Assembly: GCA_014238445.1 (NCBI GenBank)
Contig: JABABC010000251.1
Location: forward strand, 1-5,232
DNA: 5,232 nucleotides
Direction of reading: 5' to 3'
DNA from: Coxiellaceae bacterium
GTDB taxonomy: Bacteria; Pseudomonadota; Gammaproteobacteria; Coxiellales; Coxiellaceae
A program made the position numbers and the translations under genes. Each line of letters starts with the position of its first letter. Position 1 is the stretch's first letter. The notes beneath the pieces were generated by a model. The model had not been told where the DNA came from and ran no database searches. It saw only the letters and a program-made list of their open reading frames with translations. Below, one piece after another: positions 1-5,232 of this stretch.

Positions 1-822
1 AGAAATCAGCTAACGATTGCTGAAGTCATCCTCGAAAATGAAAAAACCTTACACAGTCAAGCGTACATTGAAAACTACTTAGATCAAATAATTACTACTA
101 TGATAGACACCATCGATAAGGGAATGATAACCACAGGGAAAATTGATAATGCTTTAAATCAAACAAGACGCGCTCCTCGACTAGCACAACAACTCAAGCT
201 ACACCACCAAGATGATCAACACAGTTTAAATCATTTAACCTGTTATGCGATCGCAGTTGGTGAACAAAATGCGGCTGGAGATATTGTGGTCACATCCCCT
301 ACGAATGGAGCCGCGGGTATCATTCCTGCTGTATTAGCCTATTACAAACGATTTTATCAAGACCAACACTGGGAAGGTGACTTGCGAAGTTTTTTGCTCA
401 CTGCTGGAGGTATTGGTTTACTCTACAAACGCAATGCATCTATTTCAGGTGCAGAAATGGGATGTCAAGGTGAAGTGGGTGTTGCCTGCTCCATGGCAGC
501 AGCAGGCCTAACAGCAGCAATGGGGGGGAATGTTTTGCAAGTTGAAAATGCAGCTGAAATAGCTATAGAACATAACTTAGGACTGACCTGCGATCCTGTT
601 AAAGGACTGGTACAAATCCCTTGCATCGAACGCAATGCCATGGCAGCTGTTAAAGCGATGAACGCCTCTCTATTAGCATTAGCGGGAGATGGTAACCACT
701 ACATTTCACTCGATCAAGCAATTGAAACGATGCGACAAGTGGGTGTGGATATGCAAAGTAAATACAAAGAAACCGCGCAAGGTGGGTTAGCAACTATAGC
801 CACACATGTTGTGAATTGTTAA
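1..822 (+). CDS. sdaA: L-serine dehydratase, iron-sulfur type, C-terminal part (5' end outside window)
   Basis: Deaminates L-serine to pyruvate and ammonia in the cytoplasm using an oxygen-sensitive [4Fe-4S] cluster. The reading frame is open from base 1, so the first ATG in frame (position 100) is internal; 273 codons remain of a protein usually about 455 residues long, i.e. the end of the regulatory part plus the whole catalytic alpha domain. Family blocks visible: SPTNGAAGIIPAVLAYY (about 295-345), the GAEMGCQGEVG block (about 450-480), LTCDPV (583-600) and IPCIERNA (616-639). The three expected cluster cysteines are at 463-465, 589-591 and 622-624. The last residue before the TAA stop is also cysteine (817-819), as in the Legionella enzyme, where the C-terminal Cys folds back onto the cluster. 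E. coli SdaA has NGACG where this protein has NGAAG. It is convergent with the sulfur operon and probably functionally unrelated to it. The paralogue names sdaB and tdcG cannot be excluded. Confidence 0.95.
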   Translation, partial: RNQLTIAEVILENEKTLHSQAYIENYLDQIITTMIDTIDKGMITTGKIDNALNQTRRAPRLAQQLKLHHQDDQHSLNHLTCYAIAVGEQNAAGDIVVTSPTNGAAGIIPAVLAYYKRFYQDQHWEGDLRSFLLTAGGIGLLYKRNASISGAEMGCQGEVGVACSMAAAGLTAAMGGNVLQVENAAEIAIEHNLGLTCDPVKGLVQIPCIERNAMAAVKAMNASLLALAGDGNHYISLDQAIETMRQVGVDMQSKYKETAQGGLATIATHVVNC

Positions 823-974
823 CACGCTAATAGACGCAAGCAAAAAGCCAATATAAAATGGGGTATGATTAAACTGAGTGAACACTCAAAAAGACAGAAA
901 GGGCACAAAAAAAACCTTTCACAAGAAATGATGCTACACCACATCACACTAATATGAATCGGATAAATCATATT
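823..974. other. Convergent intergenic spacer between sdaA and cysQ
   Basis: This 152-bp AT-rich spacer lies between two stop codons and contains no plausible gene. It holds several short inverted repeats: TGAGTG/CACTCA with a 2-base centre (875-888), GAAAGG/CCTTTC around an A8 run (897-920), TGATG/CATCA (929-946), and AATATGA/TCATATT (951-974) directly after the cysQ stop. Read on the minus strand, the A8 run becomes T8 (914-907), about 14 bases beyond the TGATG/CATCA hairpin. That is too far for a standard intrinsic terminator. Transcription of both flanking units must end somewhere here or beyond, but the sequence does not show a clear site. Confidence 0.5.
951..974 (-). terminator. Possible weak 3'-end hairpin after cysQ
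   Basis: A 7-bp perfect inverted repeat (AATATGA/TCATATT, 10-base loop) abuts the cysQ stop codon on its downstream side. The stem is nearly all A-T and no U-tract follows directly on the minus strand; the only T run, T8, is about 36 bases further on. It may only be a 3'-end stability element, or chance in AT-rich DNA. Confidence 0.2.
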
Positions 975-1769
975 TTACGATGCGAGTGATAAACCCGATG
1001 AAAGCACAATAAAATGCGGGTTAAGCAAATTAGATTTATTATAGACCAAGGGTAGGTGCGTTTCTGCATTCAATACAGCGCCACCCGCTGCACGCACAAT
1101 AGTATCCGCGGCCGCCGTATCCCACTCCATGGTTGGCCCAAGCCTTGGGTAAACAGTCGCTTTTCCCTCAGCCACAAAACACAGCTTAAGCGAACTCCCT
1201 ACACTAACAGCCTCAACGGGCTGAGAATAACACTGCTCAATGCGTTGAATAAAAGAAGCCGTTGCATCGTTCATATGGGATTTTGAAACAACCGCCGTAA
1301 TCACTTCATGGTTGTCTTGACAACTAATAGGCTCTGGCTGTTGATCACCCTGTTGTTTAAAAGCTCCGATGAAAGACTCCCCATAATACGTTGTATTAAG
1401 AACTGGAGCATGCACAACACCCAACACAGGTTTGCCTTGTTCTATTAAAGCAATATTCACCGTAAACTCACCATTGCGTTTGATAAACTCTTTTGTGCCA
1501 TCTAAGGGATCCACTAACCAATAACGGTCCCACTGCTTGCGAACATCATAATCAATCGTCGTATCACTCTCTTCACTTAAAATGGGATAAGATGGCGTGA
1601 TCTGTTGTAGCCCAGATACGATACATTGGTGAGAAGATAAATCAGCACGTGTCAAAGGGGAGCCATCATTTTTTTGAGTCCAATCATCATCAGAGTGATG
1701 AGGGTCATGGTAAACCGATAAAATAGCCTCACCAGCTTGTTTTGCTAAATGAACAATGGCTTCCATCAT
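975..1769 (-). CDS. cysQ: 3'(2'),5'-bisphosphate nucleotidase (PAP phosphatase) CysQ
   Basis: Cytoplasmic, Mg-dependent enzyme of the inositol monophosphatase superfamily. It hydrolyses 3'-phosphoadenosine 5'-phosphate (PAP) to AMP and phosphate, removing the inhibitory by-product of PAPS use. The 264-residue length is normal for the family. Motifs in order: SPLTRAD (residues 37-43), LSEESD (64-69, metal-binding Glu pair E66/E67), DPLDGTKEF (87-95, metal-binding D87 and D90), and EWDTAAAD (215-222, D217). The KEF(I) after DPLDGT and the acidic WDTAAAD favour CysQ over inositol monophosphatase or SuhB. Two ATGs stand in tandem. The first (1769-1767) overlaps the upstream DUF2061 stop as ATGA, and an AAAGG site lies 9 bases before it, so translational coupling is likely. 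It is the last gene of the sulfate-activation operon, consistent with clearing PAP made by a sulfotransferase or PAPS reductase. Confidence 0.93.
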   Translation of the reverse strand: MMEAIVHLAKQAGEAILSVYHDPHHSDDDWTQKNDGSPLTRADLSSHQCIVSGLQQITPSYPILSEESDTTIDYDVRKQWDRYWLVDPLDGTKEFIKRNGEFTVNIALIEQGKPVLGVVHAPVLNTTYYGESFIGAFKQQGDQQPEPISCQDNHEVITAVVSKSHMNDATASFIQRIEQCYSQPVEAVSVGSSLKLCFVAEGKATVYPRLGPTMEWDTAAADTIVRAAGGAVLNAETHLPLVYNKSNLLNPHFIVLSSGLSLAS

Positions 1770-2005
1770 GATGATACACCTTTACTTATTTCTGATGCTG
1801 AATTTTTTACAGCCAATAAAGACTGAGTTGTTGCCCACAGGCGTTCATGCCCATAATAAATAAAAATCTTTACGAAAAATTCAATACTGGCTATCGACAA
1901 AGCGTATTTCACTTGATGAGTGACAAACCAGCTTATCATCATGGTAGTTAACGTTGCCACACAACGCCAACTCACTGACTTTAATGCACTAATCGTGTTA
2001 ATCAT
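1766..2005 (-). CDS. DUF2061 family small membrane protein
   Basis: A 79-residue protein with no known biochemical function. It matches the DUF2061 pattern: a short basic N-terminus, then SW-R (residues 12-14), an ATLTT stretch (17-21) leading into a first membrane helix (about 15-31), a second helix around ASIEFFVKIFIYY (39-51), and the ending H-E-R-L-W (53-57), a hallmark of the family as I know it. The hydrophilic tail from about residue 60 is longer than in minimal members. It has no signal peptide beyond the first TM, so it is predicted to be a two-TM inner-membrane protein. The ATG at 2005-2003 has a GGAG site 8 bases upstream (2017-2014). It lies 37 bp after the flippase and its TGA overlaps the cysQ ATG, so it is co-produced with PAP phosphatase. 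From memory, DUF2061 genes are often found near sulfate-activation genes; I could not check this. A role in sulfate, PAPS or PAP handling at the membrane is inference. Confidence 0.85.
   Translation of the reverse strand: MINTISALKSVSWRCVATLTTMMISWFVTHQVKYALSIASIEFFVKIFIYYGHERLWATTQSLLAVKNSASEISKGVSS
1779..1783 (-). promoter_or_regulatory. Ribosome binding site of cysQ inside the DUF2061 gene
   Basis: AAAGG on the minus strand, 9 bases before the first of two tandem ATGs. It lies within the last codons of the DUF2061 gene. It supports the first ATG (1769-1767) as start, though the second ATG at 1766-1764 is only one codon away and cannot be ruled out. Confidence 0.55.
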
Positions 2006-2013
2006 AGAAGGTG

Positions 2014-2017
2014 CTCC
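2014..2017 (-). promoter_or_regulatory. Ribosome binding site of the DUF2061 gene
   Basis: GGAG on the minus strand, 8 bases upstream of the ATG at 2005-2003 and within the 37-bp gap after the flippase stop. It supports this small gene as truly translated and fixes its start. Confidence 0.6.
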
Positions 2018-2042
2018 AAATATTCAAACGCTGACAATCAGA

Positions 2043-3332
2043 TTAGCTTGCTTTAACTAATGAGAAGGTCTTTATATTAAAAATGGTGGGATTCAATCCC
2101 ATCGTACGATTAATTTTCACTAACATAATGCCATTCCAGATGACAGTGGATAAAGCAACAGAAACAGCAACGCCAGCCGCACCGAACGGGTAAACCAAGC
2201 ACACGCTCATTAAGATATTACACGCAAAAGCAAACCAAAAAACTTTCGCTGCAAACTTTTCCTGACCTGACATCGTTAAAATCATTCCTGTACTACCACT
2301 CAAGGCATTAAAGAGAGAGCCTAGCGCAAGAATTACCAGCACGAGATAGGCTGATGTATAGGCTGCCCCATAAAGGGATAACACCAGGTAACCAGTGCAG
2401 ATAATAATCATAAAAAATAGGATTGAAAATCCAGCAATAATCTTAGAATATTGACTCAATTTTACTTGCAAAGCCTTGCGATCTAATCGTTTTATATCTT
2501 CTGCTAATCGGGAAAATATATTTTGATTCAACGCCGTCAAACCAAAGACAACCAAGTTATTAATTTGAAGTGCCACCGTATAATGTGCCAGCTGGTGTGC
2601 ATCTGAAAAAAGTCGAATCACTACGATATCAACCAATGAAAAAAGCACTCCACCTAATTGCAATGACACAAACCCCATCATTGAGGCATTCGGTTTTTGT
2701 GAACGTAGAGGAAGACCGCCTTGATAAGTCAGGTAAAAAAACAGGCCTATCACACTAGCAAGAATAAACTGAGCAAGTAAAACTGATGATAATGCCTGAC
2801 TATAGTGTATTCCTAATAAAATTAAGCCCAACCAAACGGCATTAAATAAGAGTTCAAATGTATTCCCTAGCCAAACTTTACGTTGAGCGATAAAAAATGA
2901 AGCGATGAGCTGCACTAAAAACAAAGGAATAATCATAGCCATGGAATAAACGCTAAGCCCACCATAATTAGCCATAGGATCTGAGGAAAAGGTGTAGTGA
3001 ACGGTCGTAAAACCTAACACGACAATCGCACACAAGAGCATTCCACGAATGAAAAACCAATGTAACATCTGAAGTAATGCTTTCTGTCTTTGGGAATGCG
3101 GCTCATCAGAACGGCCCCACTCACGAGACAAGACTTGAGGGGCACCCAATACTACAATCCGACAACCAATAGTCGCAATACTCAAGCCAAAGACAAATTG
3201 TGCAAATTGCCCAACAGACACCCAACGAGCGATTAAAATCCATACCAACACACGCAGTCCTTTTGTTAGGCCTTGGACCAACATAGTAAAAAAAGCTTGC
3301 TGAGCTATTGCATCAGATATTAAATTACGCAT
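2043..3332 (-). CDS. Oligosaccharide flippase / polysaccharide biosynthesis membrane protein (Wzx-like)
   Basis: Predicted inner-membrane flippase of the MOP (MATE-like) superfamily, polysaccharide transporter branch, which moves lipid-linked oligosaccharides from the cytoplasmic to the periplasmic face. With the ATG at 3332 it has 429 residues and about 12 hydrophobic segments (roughly 14-37, 43-64, 93-113, 126-149, 160-177, 182-203, 217-242, 251-273, 298-322, 329-352, 363-387, 389-407), the usual size and topology. Typical family features are the basic N-terminal amphipathic start, the A-R-W/F-G-FAQF-like loop after TM1, the GSTGMILTMSGQEK-like loop between TM10 and TM11, and the FGAAGVAVS turn before the last helix. 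The start is uncertain. A TTG at 3341-3339 has a better placed AGG (5 bases away), while the frame stays open to 3461 and would then overlap the SAT/APSK gene. Position inside a PAPS operon suggests that its cargo is, or becomes, sulfated (inference). The substrate cannot be read from sequence. Confidence 0.88.
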   Translation of the reverse strand: MRNLISDAIAQQAFFTMLVQGLTKGLRVLVWILIARWVSVGQFAQFVFGLSIATIGCRIVVLGAPQVLSREWGRSDEPHSQRQKALLQMLHWFFIRGMLLCAIVVLGFTTVHYTFSSDPMANYGGLSVYSMAMIIPLFLVQLIASFFIAQRKVWLGNTFELLFNAVWLGLILLGIHYSQALSSVLLAQFILASVIGLFFYLTYQGGLPLRSQKPNASMMGFVSLQLGGVLFSLVDIVVIRLFSDAHQLAHYTVALQINNLVVFGLTALNQNIFSRLAEDIKRLDRKALQVKLSQYSKIIAGFSILFFMIIICTGYLVLSLYGAAYTSAYLVLVILALGSLFNALSGSTGMILTMSGQEKFAAKVFWFAFACNILMSVCLVYPFGAAGVAVSVALSTVIWNGIMLVKINRTMGLNPTIFNIKTFSLVKAS

Positions 3333-3378
3333 ACCTATCAATACTACCTGCAGTGTTATGACAACTTTAAATGAGGGA

Positions 3379-5055
3379 CTAAGCCGGAACAGCTTTTTCG
3401 TTAAGACTAGAAGCATCCTGGTAGCTAACAGATAAACCTGCGAGATAACCCGCGTCAACAAGAAATCGCATAATCGTATTGACTGATGTTTCCACTGATA
3501 ACTCTGCTGTATTCAACACTAAATCCGCTTTCTCTGGAATTTCATAAGGATCATCAATGCCAGTGAATTGCTTAATTTCACCTGCTCTCGCTTTTTGATA
3601 TAAACCCTTGGGGTCACGAGACTCACACACCTCTAGTGGTGTTGAGACATGGATTTCAACAAACCCACCAGAAGGATCAATCAATTCTTTGACACATGCT
3701 CGAGTAGCAGCATAGGGTGCTATTGGTGCACAAATCGCTATACCACGGTGCTTAGTAATCTCGGAAGCCACATAACCAATACGCTGAATATTAAGATCTC
3801 GATGGGCTTTGGAAAAACCCAACTCACTGGACAAATGCGTTCTTACAATATCACCATCCAGTAAGGTGATGGTTCTATGTGTTAATTCACGCAAACGAAT
3901 TAATAATGCATTAGCTATGGTGGACTTACCCGAACCTGAAAGCCCTGTGAAAAATAATGTAAATCCTTGTTTATCTTTAGCGGGATACGATGCACGCAGC
4001 TCTTCAATAATTTCGGGGTAGGAAAACCAAGCAGGAATAGGCTGATCCGTTCGCAAGCGATGACGAAATTCCGTACCTGAAATCCGTAATGGTGTTTGAT
4101 CATCGGATAAGTCAGACACCGGACTATATTGCTGTGTTTCTTCTACAAATACCATCTCTTGAAACGGCACCATTTCAATCCCAATTTCTGACTGGAAAGC
4201 TTTTACTAGATCTTGCGCGTCGTAAGGACCGTAAAAGTCATTACCCTGACTATCTTTACCAGGGCCCGCATGATCACGCCCAACAATGAAGTGCGTACAG
4301 CCATAATTTTTTCGAATCAGTGCATGCCACAGTGCTTCACGAGGACCCGCCATACGCATCGCTAGTGGCAGCAAACTCAACATCACCTGCCCTTTAGGAT
4401 AATGCGACAATAACTGCTGATAACACCGAACTCGAGTCACGTAATCTATATCGCCAGGCTTAGTCATTCCGACTACAGGATGGATAAGAACACTGGCACC
4501 TACGGACTGCGCAGCACGTAATGTGAGCTCTTGGTGAGCCCGATGCATCGGGTTACGCGTTTGAAACCCTACCAGCTTAGAAATTTTATTCTCACTGAGA
4601 TACTGTTTAATAGCCGCGGGTGTGGCACGCAAATGATTAAAGTCATAATGCTTAGGTAGGTTAATCTGTTTCAGTGAACCACCGACATAAACATCACCCG
4701 CATAGTTGAGCACGTAGTTGACGCCAGGATGTGCCGTATCACGGGAGCCAAAAACGGACTGACACTCATGCTGCTTATCAGGTTCCCATAAACTTTCAAT
4801 CGTAAGCTCTGCAATCGGCAGTGATTCTTTATCCTGCAAGGTAATCACATCACCCACAGCCCAACACTGCGAAAGCTCTTTGCTAATATCTAAGTTGATC
4901 GGCATCGGCCAGACAGAACCATCTGTTAAACGCATCGACTTAACCACAGAATCATAGTCGGCCTGATTCATAAATCCGGTTAATGGCGCAAAGCCACCAT
5001 TGAGTAATAATTCAATATCACATAAATGTCGGTCTGATAGGGTAAAATATTTCAT
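3379..5055 (-). CDS. sat/cysC: Bifunctional sulfate adenylyltransferase / adenylylsulfate kinase (PAPS synthase)
   Basis: Cytoplasmic two-step sulfate activation: ATP + sulfate gives APS + PPi (N-terminal ATP sulfurylase), then APS + ATP gives PAPS (C-terminal APS kinase). It is 558 residues. ATP sulfurylase spans about 1-355, with LNGGFAPLTGFM (18-29), QTRNPMHRAH (165-174, the catalytic QxRNP and HxxH motifs), MAGPRE (235-240) and GRDHAGPG (259-266). APS kinase spans about 363-535, with P-loop GLSGSGKST (371-379), DGD (400-402), ELGFSKAHRDLN (411-422), KGLYQKARAGEIK (483-495) and FTGIDDPYE (497-505). The order SAT then APSK and the short N-terminus resemble the Aquifex aeolicus enzyme. The Ser of E. 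coli CysC that can be phosphorylated (ISP motif) is Ala446 here (IAP), and the next family Arg is Ala449; the P-loop is intact. The ATG has GAAGG 8 bases upstream, and no better in-frame start exists before a TAG at 5100-5098. It feeds PAPS to a sulfotransferase or to PAPS reductase. Confidence 0.96.
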   Translation of the reverse strand: MKYFTLSDRHLCDIELLLNGGFAPLTGFMNQADYDSVVKSMRLTDGSVWPMPINLDISKELSQCWAVGDVITLQDKESLPIAELTIESLWEPDKQHECQSVFGSRDTAHPGVNYVLNYAGDVYVGGSLKQINLPKHYDFNHLRATPAAIKQYLSENKISKLVGFQTRNPMHRAHQELTLRAAQSVGASVLIHPVVGMTKPGDIDYVTRVRCYQQLLSHYPKGQVMLSLLPLAMRMAGPREALWHALIRKNYGCTHFIVGRDHAGPGKDSQGNDFYGPYDAQDLVKAFQSEIGIEMVPFQEMVFVEETQQYSPVSDLSDDQTPLRISGTEFRHRLRTDQPIPAWFSYPEIIEELRASYPAKDKQGFTLFFTGLSGSGKSTIANALLIRLRELTHRTITLLDGDIVRTHLSSELGFSKAHRDLNIQRIGYVASEITKHRGIAICAPIAPYAATRACVKELIDPSGGFVEIHVSTPLEVCESRDPKGLYQKARAGEIKQFTGIDDPYEIPEKADLVLNTAELSVETSVNTIMRFLVDAGYLAGLSVSYQDASSLNEKAVPA

Positions 5056-5118
5056 ATTACATACCTTCGAGTTAGTTAAACCATGAAAATAGAGAGACTA
5101 TATAAAAATAACATTATG
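5056..5118 (-). other. Leader of sat/cysC
   Basis: A 63-bp AT-rich gap between the stop of the edge gene and the sat/cysC ATG, both on the minus strand. I find no hairpin with a T-tract and no promoter with well-spaced -35 and -10 boxes. The nearest candidates are ATGACA and TATAGT, only 14 bases apart. Read-through from the upstream gene is the simplest view. Confidence 0.4.
5064..5068 (-). promoter_or_regulatory. Ribosome binding site of sat/cysC
   Basis: GAAGG on the minus strand, 8 bases before the ATG at 5055-5053. It supports the short N-terminus, which starts directly at the segment that precedes LNGGFAPLTGFM. Confidence 0.65.
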
Positions 5119-5232
5119 TCATTGCTTCCAGTGAGACAAATCCCTGTTAGTAAGCTGTTCTAATGCGTGTATATCTGATAAATGATGTTCAATTATACTT
5201 TGACGAGTAGTTGATGATATTTTTTTCATTTG
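5119..5232 (-). CDS. C-terminal fragment of a probable PAPS-dependent sulfotransferase (5' end outside window)
   Basis: Reading from the right edge on the minus strand, a frame runs 37 codons to a TGA at 5121-5119 and is still open at base 5232. The end of the protein reads ...HHLSDIHALEQLTNRDLSHWKQ. The pattern DI--LE-L--RDLS-W close to the C-terminus, preceded by a TRQ-(I/L)-E stretch, is what I recognise from the tails of many bacterial Sulfotransfer-family proteins (for example DIE-LE-L-GRDLS-W). PAPS-dependent sulfotransferases transfer a sulfo group from PAPS to sugars or other acceptors. The catalytic PAPS-binding motifs would lie outside the window, so the call rests on the tail and on the neighbouring PAPS synthase and PAP phosphatase. 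An ATG at 5229-5227 would alternatively give a 36-residue small protein, which I consider less likely. Confidence 0.55.
   Translation of the reverse strand, partial: QMKKISSTTRQSIIEHHLSDIHALEQLTNRDLSHWKQ

Noticed and set aside
897..920. GAAAGG / CCTTTC repeat around A8 as an intrinsic terminator
   Set aside because: The A/T run sits in the loop rather than after the stem on either strand, which does not fit an intrinsic terminator.
991..1022. AACCCG...CGGGTT inverted repeat near the 3' end of cysQ as a terminator
   Set aside because: It lies inside the cysQ coding region with a loop of about 20 bases and no T-run, so it is most likely chance.
1056..1286. 76-aa frame on the plus strand within cysQ
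   Set aside because: It lies wholly opposite a well-supported gene with all catalytic motifs and shows no family resemblance; it is a shadow frame.
2570..2758. 62-aa plus-strand frame inside the flippase
   Set aside because: It is antisense to a membrane protein gene, with no recognisable domain and no supporting start signal.
3649..4289. Several 62-71-aa frames on both strands inside sat/cysC
   Set aside because: The bifunctional enzyme is intact across the whole stretch with motifs in order. These are alternate-frame shadows without good ribosome sites.
5056..5118. A sulfate- or cysteine-responsive riboswitch upstream of sat/cysC
   Set aside because: The 63-bp leader is too short and lacks a convincing stem or expression platform.
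5085..5125. ATGACA / TATAGT as a sigma-70 promoter for sat/cysC
   Set aside because: The boxes are each close to consensus but only 14 bases apart, too short for normal spacing; AT-rich DNA yields such pairs by chance.

Overview
The window looks like chromosomal DNA from a moderately AT-rich Gammaproteobacterium. This rests on protein resemblance (a Legionella/E. coli-type iron-sulfur serine dehydratase, and a bifunctional ATP sulfurylase/APS kinase of the kind seen in Aquifex and many Proteobacteria) and on compact co-directional genes with clear Shine-Dalgarno sites. I cannot name the genus. I saw no insertion sequence, tRNA, rRNA, CRISPR array or prophage gene.

Layout. Positions 1-822 (+ strand) hold the C-terminal 273 codons of an L-serine dehydratase (sdaA); its start lies left of the window. 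A 152-bp convergent spacer (823-974) with small inverted repeats but no convincing intrinsic terminator separates it from a block read entirely on the minus strand. In transcription order, right to left, that block is: (i) a short C-terminal fragment running off the right edge (5232-5119), whose tail resembles the end of PAPS-dependent sulfotransferases; (ii) a bifunctional sulfate adenylyltransferase/adenylylsulfate kinase (5055-3379); (iii) a 12-TM oligosaccharide flippase of the Wzx/MATE-like superfamily (3332-2043); (iv) a 79-residue two-TM DUF2061 protein (2005-1766); and (v) a CysQ-type 3'(2'),5'-bisphosphate nucleotidase (1769-975) whose ATG overlaps the DUF2061 stop as ATGA. Gaps of 63, 46 and 37 bp plus a 4-bp overlap suggest one operon.

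How the genes fit together. SAT/APS kinase turns sulfate into APS and then PAPS. A sulfotransferase would use PAPS to sulfate an acceptor and release PAP, and CysQ would hydrolyse PAP to AMP. A flippase inside the same operon suggests the acceptor is a lipid-linked glycan moved across the inner membrane. The simplest reading is therefore a 'sulfated surface glycan' cassette, or at least a PAPS supply-and-recycling module tied to glycan export, rather than plain assimilatory cysteine synthesis. DUF2061 is the uncharacterised member and the main candidate for new biology. The glycan link is inference. The enzyme identities of SAT/APSK, CysQ and SdaA are well supported by motifs.
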